A stretch of DNA of 64,000 nt from Pseudohongiella nitratireducens (GCF_001642735.1 NZ_LWHM01000001.1:186001-250000), one strand, 5' to 3'; counted from the first letter of the stretch, positions 17,643 to 27,721 are shown. Made by a program: numbers and translations. Notes: generated from the letters alone by a model not told the origin.

Positions 17643-19644
17643 TGCGCAGCCCCCTATCGTCAATCACCTCCTGGATGAGTTTTGAGATCTCAGTTTCAGA
17701 TAGATCCCGAGCCTCCCAATCTAATCTGGTTTTGCCGGTATCGTTCCCCCTACGGATGACCGGAACTTCAACCTCTTCCCAGAACAATTCCTCAACATCG
17801 TGGGCGATAGCAATGCTTCGATCTTCGGTGCATTTACGCAAAACCCGCTCGGGCCAGTAGTTCAGCGCCAGACGCGCCCAGTCGTATTCACCCTTCTCCA
17901 ACCTGTCCCAGGTTTCCTGCAAAGCTTTTTGCCATTGCTTATGGTGGAACAGAGACCAAAGAGGTGCAGCATTTATCTGAACACCATCGTTCATGCTGGG
18001 GCGGAATGTAGGTGCAACTTCCAGTAGAGTGTCACGCAGATCAGCCAGATCGTGCTCCAGGTCTTCCAGCTTTTCGAGCTCTTTCTCCTCTTGCTTGCTT
18101 CGACTACCACCTTTGATGCGCAGGCTGCCAAGATCGTCACGAACAGAATTGAGTTTGGGCTCGACAAAATCATTCACGGCCGAAAACAAAGTCTGACTAG
18201 TAAGCTCGGGATAGTAGAGCCATAGCGTGTAACTGCCGGTAGCCGTCGACAAAGGCCAGTAGATCGGAGCTTTACGGCGACTTTTGGAGTAGCGCCTCAG
18301 GTGAAAAGAGAAAAAATCCTTACGCAACCAGCGGCGAATATCCTGACTAACCGATGTACCAACAGTATCCAAAACCTGCTCGATCAGTCTGGGCAAATCA
18401 TGCTGATGCCCCTCGCCATCCACTAAGATACCCGCATGAACATGAAATGGTTCTTCACCACTGGGAAGCATACCCGGGCTTTTATCTGGGAGAGAATCAA
18501 AGGGATTTGGTTCTGGTGGGATTTGTCGTTGGCCCGTAGCTAGGCGCCAATCGAAACGGCCAAATGCAACCCCGACCGCCCAACTCAATAGACTTGTCGT
18601 CTGATCAATGGGTTTAGCACCTTCATCTCCGTCAGCTCCATCGACTATGCTACCGCCTGCGTCATTCTCGCTTATTGGGGCGTAGCTGTCCTGCAAAGCA
18701 GCTTTGTCTACATCGCTAAACCCATAGAGTTCATACGCAAGAGAATCGATATCCGTCTGAACAGATGCGAGCTCTGATTCTATGGTCGACGGGTCATACT
18801 CACTCAGTTGGATTCGCAGGGCGAACGGAAGAATAAATGCGTGTGAATTTTCTTCAATGGTGTCTAATGATCGCTTCAGGGACCATGCACGATGGGCCAT
18901 TCTCGCCAGCCTATCTTGATTCGCCACACTGAGTTCGGGTAACGGCGTTTTCTGGATCACGCCTACCTCATAAGACCTCGCTGCAGCATCCGCAGCAGCC
19001 AATTGCAGCGATACGAGCAAGCCAAAGGCCCTACTATTGGTGACAGCGCACAATGCCATAAGGTCGTCCGTAGAATTACCAGCCACGAATGCGGCAGGCC
19101 CTTTGTCAGCGAATATACAGCCTTGGGGCATGGCACGCATGCTAAGGCCGCTAGTGGTGCGCCGTGGCCAAGTGATCCCAGGGCGCAGATAAAACTGCGG
19201 ATTTTTAGCCACGAACTCCGCATTGCCGTACAGATAGGGATAACGCCTGCAAATACCAGCTTTTATTTCAGAACCATCCGTATTCCAGTAAGCCATGAGA
19301 TAAACGTCTGCGTAAAACGGCGAAAACGATCCGCCTTTCGCAAAGCCATGCCACCCGTCTCCAGGCTCCTCCCACCAAGTTCGAACAAAACGAAAGTCCT
19401 CTGCTGTGGCTAAACCTTGGCGTGCAGTACGGCCCTCAGATTCAAACGCGGGCATACGTTCAAAGGTCTGCCGGACTTCTTCACTCACCCAATAAGCAAA
19501 TGGCTTCCCTGGCACTGCATCAAAAGCTTCCGGCTCCACTTCAAAAATCCGTGCATCATCTTCACCTTTTCGCAGCTGCTGGCTTACCTCCCTCAGGGCA
19601 CTAGTTTTATCGCTTTCATCAAGGAAACGTAGGAACTGGCTCAT
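17629..19644 (-). CDS. pglX: PglX C-terminal half as a separate gene (target recognition / DUF7008-like)
   Basis: A 671-residue protein equivalent to the C-terminal half of BREX methyltransferase PglX. It opens with SQFLRFLDESDKTSALREV and PGKPFAYWVSEEVRQTFERMP, followed by a target-recognition region (CIFADKGPAAFVAGN, AFGLLVSLQL) and ends with a coiled region and DYDWARL-type NYWPERVLRKCTEDRS, typical of PglX ends. There is no SAM-binding motif; that is in the preceding gene. ATG at 19644 overlaps the upstream stop by four bases (ATGA), so reinitiation could make both chains at similar levels. It presumably associates with the N-terminal chain to form the adenine methyltransferase. Confidence 0.82.
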   Translation of the reverse strand: MSQFLRFLDESDKTSALREVSQQLRKGEDDARIFEVEPEAFDAVPGKPFAYWVSEEVRQTFERMPAFESEGRTARQGLATAEDFRFVRTWWEEPGDGWHGFAKGGSFSPFYADVYLMAYWNTDGSEIKAGICRRYPYLYGNAEFVAKNPQFYLRPGITWPRRTTSGLSMRAMPQGCIFADKGPAAFVAGNSTDDLMALCAVTNSRAFGLLVSLQLAAADAAARSYEVGVIQKTPLPELSVANQDRLARMAHRAWSLKRSLDTIEENSHAFILPFALRIQLSEYDPSTIESELASVQTDIDSLAYELYGFSDVDKAALQDSYAPISENDAGGSIVDGADGDEGAKPIDQTTSLLSWAVGVAFGRFDWRLATGQRQIPPEPNPFDSLPDKSPGMLPSGEEPFHVHAGILVDGEGHQHDLPRLIEQVLDTVGTSVSQDIRRWLRKDFFSFHLRRYSKSRRKAPIYWPLSTATGSYTLWLYYPELTSQTLFSAVNDFVEPKLNSVRDDLGSLRIKGGSRSKQEEKELEKLEDLEHDLADLRDTLLEVAPTFRPSMNDGVQINAAPLWSLFHHKQWQKALQETWDRLEKGEYDWARLALNYWPERVLRKCTEDRSIAIAHDVEELFWEEVEVPVIRRGNDTGKTRLDWEARDLSETEISKLIQEVIDDRGLRSESR

Positions 19645-21563
19645 GATTGTTTCTCCAAAACGTAGGCAGCTGCCTCCACCATCGCATCATCCATCACCCC
19701 GTATCCCAAGTCCGCCAAAACTTCTGGCTTCGCATTTAACAGCACAACGTGCTCACGCCATTTCTGGAAACTAGATAGAAAAAAGCATGTGCGTGAGGTA
19801 ATAGCCCCCAAGCGGCCGGATTTTCGAAGTAGCTCCACGCCTCGTTCAACAAATACGGCCAGAAGATCGTTTTTGCTATTTGGGTATATCTTTCCAATCT
19901 TTGTTTTGGTGTTGCTCGATAACGCTCCAAATGGCGGATTCATCACCACCACATCAAAAACTTCACGAGTTAAGTCAATCAGTCTCAGTCCCTGCAGTGC
20001 ATCCAACGCAAACAGCTGACTTTGATAGTTGCTACTTACCTGTTCAGTGAAGTTGATCAACGCATTGCGTAAACGGTACTCAGCTTGATTCCAAACCTCC
20101 TGTTCTTGTTCCGCAAAAAGATCATTTCCACTCCCTCCATAAACTTGCTTTATCAACTTGGGCAGCTCCCGCTCCACCTGCAGCAACACTCCCAATTCAG
20201 GCAGGTTATGCAGCAGTTGCAGACTTTTCTCGAATAGCTGTCCATCCTTGGTATCCAGCTGTTCAGAAAACTGCTGGCGCAGTTCTTTTTCGGCAGGTGG
20301 CGCAATGGCCGCCACTACATGGCCTTGGCCAATGATGGGGCGTTGCTGCGCTTTTACATCGGCATCGTGCCAAGCACGCTGGGCTCGAAGCCACAGCGCC
20401 AGGGTGGCTATCTGGGCAGCACGGGGGTCAATATCCACTCCGTAGATGTTATGTTCGATTATCAGACGCGGAACATCCCTCAGGTAGGCAATTTCATCTT
20501 CGTAAGTCTGACTTAAGGGCTTTAACCCCATATCCGGCTGAGTGGAGACATCTAGACTGCCGGGGCCTTGCTGGTGTTCCCAAGCCCATGCTTCACGGTA
20601 GATCTCCAAGAAAAGGTCAAAGGCATAGAGACCAAAATGCATGGAGCCACAGGCGGGGTCTAGCAGTTTGAGCGTACGCGGGTCACGCAGGGTGCACGGT
20701 GCCGGTTCGCCTCGTTTGGCTTCCAATTCTTCCGGCTTCACTAGCAGGTATTGGCAACGGTCATATAAGCTGGTGTTGCCGTTGGTGGCATCAAACCAAA
20801 TCCGTCCAAGGGTGTTATCCACCAGAAACTCCACCACGTAGCGCGGGGTGAAGAACTGATTGCGCACCGCCAGTTCACGACTGTTACGTGGAGCCTGCGA
20901 CTCCTTGCGCATTTTTTTGCGCTCTTCCTGGGAGTTGAAGTACTGGTAGATCCAGCCGATGGTTTCGTCTTCCGCCCAGAGGTGTTCTATATCTGGATGG
21001 TTGATCTGTTCAAGAACTTCCAACAACGTGCCTTCACGAGGGAAAAGTCGCCCTTGTGGGCTATGCCTATCGAATAACACAGCCATGTCTAGGGCAAACT
21101 CGTCAAACAGGCTGAACAGATAGCTAATATAGGCATCCCCCGTTTCACCGTGGGCTGTGCTCGCCAGGGAGCGATAGAGCTGAAATCCCTTTGAATTCTG
21201 CCCTTGGGCTATCGATTCAATCAGAAATCCACGTGCTTCCGCCATTCGGAGGGCTGCAAGTCGGTTCAGGACTGTGAACGCCTGCTCTCTCACGATACGC
21301 TCCAGGGCTTGTTTTTTTCGCCCCGCCTCGTCCTTACCTGGAGTCGCTGCAACGTAGTGTGCCAACATCTCCCTTAATAATTGGGCAGTCTGACGCTGTC
21401 GGTTATCCAGATGCGTAAGCTCATCCAGCTCCGCAACGTGCCCCGTGCTTGGGTCTAAGCCATAGAGAGATTGAAACTGTCGGGTCAGTTCTTCGCTTAA
21501 AGATACTCGGCAGTTGGTGACAAACTTCTGGAGCCGGCCCCGGGTGCTTTGATCAAACGCCAT
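19641..21563 (-). CDS. pglX: BREX adenine methyltransferase PglX, N-terminal half (catalytic)
   Basis: A 640-residue chain with the catalytic part of PglX, the N6-adenine methyltransferase that marks self DNA in BREX. Visible are an N-terminal helical region, the FTPRYVVEFLVDNTLGR segment near residue 235, SAM motif I LLDPACGSMHFGL near 315, a motif near 390 (NIYGVDIDPRAAQIA) and the catalytic NPPFG near 545. It stops after YGVMDDAMVEAAAYVLEKQS, precisely where ordinary PglX proteins of about 1200 residues continue into the recognition region. Start ATG at 21563 lies three bases after brxC. Either a natural gene split or the result of an indel. Confidence 0.85.
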   Translation of the reverse strand: MAFDQSTRGRLQKFVTNCRVSLSEELTRQFQSLYGLDPSTGHVAELDELTHLDNRQRQTAQLLREMLAHYVAATPGKDEAGRKKQALERIVREQAFTVLNRLAALRMAEARGFLIESIAQGQNSKGFQLYRSLASTAHGETGDAYISYLFSLFDEFALDMAVLFDRHSPQGRLFPREGTLLEVLEQINHPDIEHLWAEDETIGWIYQYFNSQEERKKMRKESQAPRNSRELAVRNQFFTPRYVVEFLVDNTLGRIWFDATNGNTSLYDRCQYLLVKPEELEAKRGEPAPCTLRDPRTLKLLDPACGSMHFGLYAFDLFLEIYREAWAWEHQQGPGSLDVSTQPDMGLKPLSQTYEDEIAYLRDVPRLIIEHNIYGVDIDPRAAQIATLALWLRAQRAWHDADVKAQQRPIIGQGHVVAAIAPPAEKELRQQFSEQLDTKDGQLFEKSLQLLHNLPELGVLLQVERELPKLIKQVYGGSGNDLFAEQEQEVWNQAEYRLRNALINFTEQVSSNYQSQLFALDALQGLRLIDLTREVFDVVVMNPPFGALSSNTKTKIGKIYPNSKNDLLAVFVERGVELLRKSGRLGAITSRTCFFLSSFQKWREHVVLLNAKPEVLADLGYGVMDDAMVEAAAYVLEKQS

Positions 21564-21566
21564 CCG

Positions 21567-24500
21567 TTATCCCTCGTCCTTCAAATTCAGCACCAGCTCG
21601 AACTCGTGAGCGTAATAAAGTTCAGCTCGAAGCTTGTTCAATTCACCGATCAAGACATCGAGGTCATCCATAGTTGTGATTTTGGCTTTGGAGGCGAACT
21701 GACGCTTCATTGGTTGGGGCTTTCCTTCGGCAGCAGCCTTGTCTTGCTCTGCTTTTACCTTTTCTCGAACTCGCTCACTACCGATCTTCTGAATACGGCG
21801 TTTCACATCCTGCACTTGGCTGTTGATCATGTACTCTTGGTTCACTAGCGCCTGCAGGCCTGCCAGGTCTTGTGCTGCTTCAAGCTGCAGAGCCTCTAGG
21901 TCGCCAAGCAACGAGTTCTGCTCTTGCTGGGTGAGTTCTACCCACTCAGGCAAACGATCAAGGTCCTCCTGGGCGGATTTGATCCTTTGGGCCTGCTCGT
22001 TTTGCAAAGCAATCGCAGAATCGCGAACTCTTGTTTTCAGCGTTGTTACGCCACCGGAGAACTCTGTCGCATATCTGAAGAATTCCTGATGATTGAGCCG
22101 GTCCTGAATTTGGATTAATTCATCCGAGAGTTCATTTTTTAGTTTTCCTGGCACACCGCTGTCAGGCAGCGTTTGGACCGTGGACACGTACTTTTGCAGT
22201 TCCCGCAACGTATTCTCTAGTCCATTCTCAAGTGCACGATGAAGCTCAGCAGCCCATTTCAGGCTTTCGTACAATTCTGAGTTTTCATTGCCCAGGCGCT
22301 TTGGTGCATCCGATGCGTCGTTCGAGAGGATATCTCTCATGTCGCTTGAGAGGTTTTCCAGTCGATCACTGCCCGGCAATCCCAGAGCTTTCAACTTTTC
22401 TGACAGCGGGCCATAACGGTGCTGAAGCTGCGGCAACATTTTCACCGTTGCTTTGCTGATGTCGTCTTCCAAAGGAACCACAACATCGCCTGTCAGCTCG
22501 GTGAGTCGTTCAGCTGCACGCGCTTGCACTTCCATGCTGGGACGGTCTTCCCCACGCAAAGAAACGCCAACGGACTTGAAGCTGTTATTGGTTTTTAATG
22601 CATCAATTGCCTGCTGCCCGTTAACGGTTACTTCTCGGCCACCCACCTTCAGCTTGATCTCGCCGGCAATCAGCATGGCGGCAACCAGGTAGCGCAGAGT
22701 ATCTTGAGACCAGCCAAAAGGCGGTGCCGTGAAGATATCGGCAAGGCGCTTGCCTTCGATGGAGCCCTGTCGCTCGATCATGTCGGTAATGCTTGTTATG
22801 GCTTTGTGAGAGGTATCGATAGAAGGCCCTTTGACCGTTTTCTGAACCAATCCCAATGGGTCTACTGCAGCCGTCACGCCGGTAAGGTTACCCAGGCGCA
22901 GAAACTTCTCTGCCAGGTCTGTCCCCGCACGGGTAGGTGCCTCGGAATGTCGGTCGAACACTTGTTCTGCAACATCACCGATGTGTTTTCTGGCGGCGTT
23001 GAGAAGCTCTTGATCCAGCGAGTTCACCGCTGTTGGAGTACCACGGAAAATGAAAGATCCTTGAAGCAAGCTGCGTCGAATTTGCCGTTCCAGGTCGCTC
23101 ATCAAACGAGCTGCGCGATCTGATTGGCCGGCACAATAGTCTTTTACTTCCTGGTCGGGCTCATTACGGTACCGGGTAACCACTTCTTTGCAGCGGTATA
23201 TTTCCGTGGTCAGTTCATCCATTACTGGCGTTGTGCGCCCCAGAAGGAAGATGGAGTGCTGCTCGGCCTTCTGCCGACTGTCGTTTACCAGGCGAGCCTT
23301 GGCTGCATCGTAATCAGTGGGGTTGACCAACTCGACGATGGTTTGGATTGGGTTTCTTTCCCCTGCCAACGATGATGGGACGGACCCGGAGGTTGCCTGA
23401 ACTTTAAGACCGGTCGCGACACCCAGGGACCCGTTGAGCTGGGTTTGGGGCAATGGCGAATACACTTCTTTCAGCGCATCGCTGACGATTCTGCGCAGCT
23501 CCACCGCTCGGGTGGCTATATTGGCTCGCTCTTGCTCAATCTCGTTCAGTTTTTCGCTGAAGAAACAAAGGTTTCCGTCCTGTTCCCCGAACGGCACTCT
23601 GGAATCAGAAATAAGTTCTTCAACCGCCTTTGTCACTTGCTCTGTAGCCGCAGTTTGGGTGACACCTGAATGCATCAGACTGGTGACGTTTTGGCGAGTT
23701 ACAGGCAGGTTGTTCAGGATTTGAAGAACACATACAGTTTTTGCGATCTGCTGATGAATCTCCGAATCATGAAAATGAATATTTGTCACCTGCTCCACGG
23801 AATTATGAAGAGCTTGGAAAGCACGACGAATATCTTTTTCCAGCGCATCATAGAGGGTTACTGTGTTGGCCAGCCAACCCACAGGCTGACCTGCCACTGG
23901 TGTTCGTCCATCTGGCCCTTCCACGAGAATGTCCTGAACCACCTTAATGGCGGAGCGCAGGCCAATACCTCCTGTAGATTTCGCCAAGGCGCCCAGCAGG
24001 TGCAGGAGAATGTCGAAGTGCGCGGGGAGGAACGGGTATAAGTCGATGAAAGTCTGGCGATCGAAATCAGCACCGTATACTCTTGCGTCTACAAGCTTGG
24101 TGTTGTGACGCAATGCCTGACCATGCTGATCAAACAGGCCACCCAATTCTTCTTCGCCAGAGGGAGACTTACCAAGCAGCCGCCGGTAACAAATCTCTTT
24201 GATATCGCTTGCTTCCAGATCAATTTGAATTGGGAAGCGGTCGTTGAGTTTAAACAGCTCGGCGGAGTTCAGTGCGGCCTTGGTGTCGTCTTCTGTCAGT
24301 GTTTGCTGCGCGGTGCCGATGATCCAGACCTTACCGTCGCCAATGTGTTTCAGGTTCTTGGCCAGTCCATCTAGGTTAAGGATCAGGTTTTGGCGAGAGG
24401 CGACGTACTGCCCTACCTCATCGATGATGAAGATGATGTAGTCTTTGCCCGTTGCTTCGCGGGCGATATCGAGCATTTCTTTGACCCGATCATCCTCGAA

Positions 24501-25211
24501 GCGAATCACTTCGCTGGTCTCTGTTGAGAACGAAGTAGGGGTGGTGAACAGTGCCGGATACATTTTGTGGGCAAGTTCAGGAATGATGCTGTCTACAACA
24601 AGCTCGTCGTTTCGGTAATCAGCCCATTCCTCGCCATCCGTATGCTCTCGGAATAACTGCAAGAACTCCTCGTGGCGACCTTCTTTTTTGAGTCGGCGCT
24701 CAAATGCTGCCACCTTCAAGTTTCGAGAATACCCAGCCCACTGCAGCACTTTGTAGTACAGCACCGTGGACACCTCTTCCATAGTGGCGCCGGCGACCTG
24801 CTCACTGGCTAAGTCCAGCATGAGCACTGCAGCGGGAAAGCGTTTGGCAACTGAGCTTAACAGAGCTTTCGTGGTGCTTTTGTGCAGGCGATCTTGCAGG
24901 TGCTGAATGAAAGGCACTCCGTCGATCTTAATATTGTCATCAAAAGCCAAGCCCAGGTACTTGGTGAAGGAACTTTTACCGGAGCCATAGAAACCGGACA
25001 CCCAAACCCCGACTTCGTTTTCTCCGCCAGCATCCATGGCGTGCTGCATTTTGCCCAGCAGCTTTTCGAATTGGTCTTCGATGCTTTCAGTAACAACGTA
25101 CTCAGAAATCTCCGCCTTCAGCCGAGCCTCTTGGGACGCACCGTAGGTGATGACCTTCTCAATGGAGCGGTAGATGTCTTTGTTACTATCGAAAAGCGAT
25201 TTGATTTCCAT
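21567..25211 (-). CDS. brxC: BREX P-loop ATPase BrxC
   Basis: A 1214-residue P-loop protein (BrxC/PglY type). N-terminal IKSLFDSNKDIYRSIEKVI, then Walker A GFYGSGKSS at residues 73-81, and a Walker B-like IIFIIDEVGQYV near residue 265. A large helical C-terminal half contains likely coiled coils. BrxC is a core component of BREX, thought to act with BrxB and PglZ. ATG at 25211 follows AGGA. The gene lies between brxB and pglX in the canonical order, and its length is normal. Confidence 0.93.
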   Translation of the reverse strand: MEIKSLFDSNKDIYRSIEKVITYGASQEARLKAEISEYVVTESIEDQFEKLLGKMQHAMDAGGENEVGVWVSGFYGSGKSSFTKYLGLAFDDNIKIDGVPFIQHLQDRLHKSTTKALLSSVAKRFPAAVLMLDLASEQVAGATMEEVSTVLYYKVLQWAGYSRNLKVAAFERRLKKEGRHEEFLQLFREHTDGEEWADYRNDELVVDSIIPELAHKMYPALFTTPTSFSTETSEVIRFEDDRVKEMLDIAREATGKDYIIFIIDEVGQYVASRQNLILNLDGLAKNLKHIGDGKVWIIGTAQQTLTEDDTKAALNSAELFKLNDRFPIQIDLEASDIKEICYRRLLGKSPSGEEELGGLFDQHGQALRHNTKLVDARVYGADFDRQTFIDLYPFLPAHFDILLHLLGALAKSTGGIGLRSAIKVVQDILVEGPDGRTPVAGQPVGWLANTVTLYDALEKDIRRAFQALHNSVEQVTNIHFHDSEIHQQIAKTVCVLQILNNLPVTRQNVTSLMHSGVTQTAATEQVTKAVEELISDSRVPFGEQDGNLCFFSEKLNEIEQERANIATRAVELRRIVSDALKEVYSPLPQTQLNGSLGVATGLKVQATSGSVPSSLAGERNPIQTIVELVNPTDYDAAKARLVNDSRQKAEQHSIFLLGRTTPVMDELTTEIYRCKEVVTRYRNEPDQEVKDYCAGQSDRAARLMSDLERQIRRSLLQGSFIFRGTPTAVNSLDQELLNAARKHIGDVAEQVFDRHSEAPTRAGTDLAEKFLRLGNLTGVTAAVDPLGLVQKTVKGPSIDTSHKAITSITDMIERQGSIEGKRLADIFTAPPFGWSQDTLRYLVAAMLIAGEIKLKVGGREVTVNGQQAIDALKTNNSFKSVGVSLRGEDRPSMEVQARAAERLTELTGDVVVPLEDDISKATVKMLPQLQHRYGPLSEKLKALGLPGSDRLENLSSDMRDILSNDASDAPKRLGNENSELYESLKWAAELHRALENGLENTLRELQKYVSTVQTLPDSGVPGKLKNELSDELIQIQDRLNHQEFFRYATEFSGGVTTLKTRVRDSAIALQNEQAQRIKSAQEDLDRLPEWVELTQQEQNSLLGDLEALQLEAAQDLAGLQALVNQEYMINSQVQDVKRRIQKIGSERVREKVKAEQDKAAAEGKPQPMKRQFASKAKITTMDDLDVLIGELNKLRAELYYAHEFELVLNLKDEG

Positions 25212-25234
25212 TGTCTTATCCTTTGACTACGTTT

Positions 25235-25816
25235 TTACCCACCAACGTGTTCGGAGCGGTAGTTGCCATCTTCTGGGTAAAAACCAAGAAACTTCAGTCG
25301 GGTTTTACCAGTGCGTACACCGGGATAGAAAAATACTGTGGGGACGGAGAACTTGCCTTGGAGCTGCCCTTCAATGGAGCCAATCCTCATATAGGGATGC
25401 AGCGCCTCTAGGTCGGTCACTAGCAGGATGGCGTTGGGTTCTTGTTCCAGCTCGGTTAAGAGGTCTTCCAACTTGGACTGCAGAGTTCCCTTTTCTAGCC
25501 TGTTCGCCAAGGCAGCGTTGGTTTTTTGCCATTGCTGAGGAGCCTCGGCATCTTTCTTATGCCAAGCATTCTTAATAATGCTTGGGGTCGACTCGAAAAT
25601 TTCCTGGATGGCATCAGCGATAGAGAATTTGTGGACGATCCAACCATCATTGGTCAGGCGAGCTTCCCAGGCTTTCATCTGGCGTTTGACGGCCAAAATA
25701 TCGCTGGGTGAAAAAACCAGATAATAAATCGGCTCAAAGCTGGCTTGGCCAAATTCCCTGCCTCGCTTAATTCGCTCAATGACTTCGTTAAAATCAGCGT
25801 TCAGCGATGATGACAT
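25235..25816 (-). CDS. brxB: BREX protein BrxB (DUF1788)
   Basis: A 193-residue DUF1788 protein. NEADFNEV-like start (SSSLNADFNEVIERI), YYLVFSPSDILAVKRQMKAWEARL, then AILLVTDLEALHPYMRIGSIEGQLQGKFSVPTVFFYPG, ending in RLKFLGFYPEDGNYRSEHVGG, all typical of BrxB. I chose ATG at 25816, which overlaps the brxA stop by 23 bases; a longer in-frame ORF from 25864 has no family support. BrxB is a small conserved BREX protein of unclear mechanism required for defence in studied systems. Confidence 0.92.
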   Translation of the reverse strand: MSSSLNADFNEVIERIKRGREFGQASFEPIYYLVFSPSDILAVKRQMKAWEARLTNDGWIVHKFSIADAIQEIFESTPSIIKNAWHKKDAEAPQQWQKTNAALANRLEKGTLQSKLEDLLTELEQEPNAILLVTDLEALHPYMRIGSIEGQLQGKFSVPTVFFYPGVRTGKTRLKFLGFYPEDGNYRSEHVGG

Positions 25817-26579
25817 CGACCACCTCTTCCATTGATTTGTACTGCCAACTGATTCGCACCACATCCGCTGCGGATTGAACGATCAGCCAATTGTTCTTCG
25901 CTAGCCGTTTCAGCTCGTCTTTCACATCCATAGGCTCAAGACCAAACAGCTCCCACGACGGATGATTGATAACCGCGTTATCCCCTAGCCCGTTTAAATG
26001 ATGCATGTATGCCAGGTAGAGAACCGTCGACTGCTCGATTCGAATGGGCTGGATGTCTCTGGTTGCGGATCGCCTGGACGATAAGAGACCGTAGTCAGCA
26101 CAACATCCTATCAGGTAGGAGGACATCCTTTTGATTGTAGACTCAGCCCAATGCTTCTGCGTTTTACCATCCCTGACTGCTTGCTCTACGAAGTCTTTGG
26201 CGTCATCCAGGGAGATGGTACTCCGACCACCAGCATAGTGAGGCCAATATACTTCTCGGACGAAATCCCTGAATATTAGATTGGCTTCAGCGGTGTAAAC
26301 CATCAGAAGCTGGTTCAAAGTAGAGGTACTTACCTCACTCGCCAGCCGCTTCAGATGCGGCGCTCCGCCCTGCTTGATGTATCTGGGCGCGAAACACTCG
26401 GAGACGATGTTTCTCAATCTTCGAGCCGACACCATGGGAAACAGGCCGGAGCTTAACGCGCTCTCATAGAGTTCTGCGCTGGTTTGTCCCGGCTCGTAGA
26501 TCGAGAGCAGCAGTTTTGTTTCCTCAACCAAGCCTAATCCAGCTTGTAATTGGGTGGTGTATTGCACAGCTTCAGTCAC
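25794..26579 (-). CDS. brxA: BREX protein BrxA (DUF1819)
   Basis: A 261-residue DUF1819 protein, a little longer than the usual ~200 residues. It contains RLRNIVSECFAPRYI, a LNQLLMVYTAEANLIFRDFVREVYWP segment and IKRMSSYLIGCCADYGLL, typical of BrxA, a DNA-binding fold protein. The preferred start is GTG at 26579: it forms a four-base GTGA overlap with the brxE stop. An ATG at 26606 would add nine residues and a larger overlap. Operon position after brxE and before brxB fits. Confidence 0.88.
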   Translation of the reverse strand: MTEAVQYTTQLQAGLGLVEETKLLLSIYEPGQTSAELYESALSSGLFPMVSARRLRNIVSECFAPRYIKQGGAPHLKRLASEVSTSTLNQLLMVYTAEANLIFRDFVREVYWPHYAGGRSTISLDDAKDFVEQAVRDGKTQKHWAESTIKRMSSYLIGCCADYGLLSSRRSATRDIQPIRIEQSTVLYLAYMHHLNGLGDNAVINHPSWELFGLEPMDVKDELKRLAKNNWLIVQSAADVVRISWQYKSMEEVVDVIIAER

Positions 26580-27082
26580 GCAGTCTCTCTCATGAACGGG
26601 TAACATTTTGTGCCGAATTGAAAGGCTGCCAGGTAGTAGCCTGCGGCCTCCTGCAACATCTCACTGAGATTCGCATCGGAGTACTGGCCGACAGCAACCG
26701 GCCCTTCCGCTTGGTTACCGCTTCCACTCGCCAGCCTCTGCAATACACCTAATGCCGACTCTTGGCTATCGAGCATTCGGGGGTAATGGTCCTCGTCTTT
26801 TGCCTGGACGTAATCCGCAGCGGCATGTTCGACGGCTTCGGGTAACCGGAAGAGGTGGTAATTCCTACCGATACCAATAAACTCGTCGTGCACGAGAAGC
26901 GCCGCCTCTGTTACCCCTCTGTACTGCGCTAACGCCACGGTTCTTGGGTAGATTGGCGAAAGGTATGTTTTCGCTTGGGGTGCTAGAAAGCTGGATGACC
27001 ACCAGTTGTTTTGGGACTTTTCACCCAGGTAGCCTACGGCCATGCGGAGGCCTGCCAAGTCCCTGATATCTAATCGATCCAT
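26576..27082 (-). CDS. brxE: BREX protein BrxE
   Basis: A 168-residue protein recognised as BrxE from LRMAVGYLGEKSQNNWW, FLAPQAKTYLSPIYPRT, GIGRNYHLFRLPEAVE, and the ending AAGYYLAAFQFGTKCYPF. BrxE was defined as a component of type 6 BREX; type 1 systems normally lack it. It is the first gene of the operon here, and everything downstream overlaps or abuts, so the BREX genes are probably one transcript from a promoter upstream of 27082. Function unknown. Confidence 0.8.
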   Translation of the reverse strand: MDRLDIRDLAGLRMAVGYLGEKSQNNWWSSSFLAPQAKTYLSPIYPRTVALAQYRGVTEAALLVHDEFIGIGRNYHLFRLPEAVEHAAADYVQAKDEDHYPRMLDSQESALGVLQRLASGSGNQAEGPVAVGQYSDANLSEMLQEAAGYYLAAFQFGTKCYPFMRETA

Positions 27083-27640
27083 TAAAATTCCATTATTGTA
27101 AATTTTATTTGCAAGGGCGTATCAAGCCCTAGCTCGACATCGTTAACTCTGAGGCCGAGAACAACACAACCGACCACATAAAACAAAGCAAAACAATACT
27201 TTAGCAACAATGCCATGTTTTTTATTAATCTATAAACGATTAGATTGGGTATACCGAACACGTATTAATGTAGAAAATTACTCGAACTCCATAGACTTAA
27301 GGTTACTTCAGACTATTCCGTCACGGAGCAACTCCATTACACGGCCTTTTCCGCTTTTAGTTAATTGCTTGCTCCAAGCCCAGATGTCACTGCTTCAGTT
27401 GGATAACTCTCTTATTAAGACCTGGTCAGTAAGGGGTTTCAAAGTGTTACAACAATTTATCCGATAATCGTTGTACCACAGTTTGTTCCATGTCACTTTT
27501 TTCTGCAATGTTATAGGGCTGGATGGATACAGCTTACAATAGACTGCAAAGAACAATAAAGTCATGTTATTCGCGAACAGGATTTCGAAGTAATCAGCAA
27601 GAACATCAGGGTGAGAAATTCTGCTTCACACAAAATAAAA

Positions 27641-27661
27641 AGCAACAACATAAGCAACAAC
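27641..27661 (+). repeat. AGCAACAAC direct repeat near attR
   Basis: Two identical AGCAACAAC copies start at 27641 and 27653, 12 bases apart and about 60-80 bases inside the right core. They match the AGTAACAAC repeats inside the left end in sequence (one transition) and spacing. This is best explained as integrase arm sites, though proof requires binding data. Confidence 0.5.
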
Positions 27662-27721
27662 AGAATTTTCACAAAATACATTAAATTATAAATATCAGAT
27701 ATATAAAAAGTTATTTACAGA

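Noticed and set aside
27210-27467. 85-codon rightward ORF in the non-coding stretch left of attR
   Set aside because: No ribosome-binding site, no recognisable motif and AT-rich composition like its surroundings.
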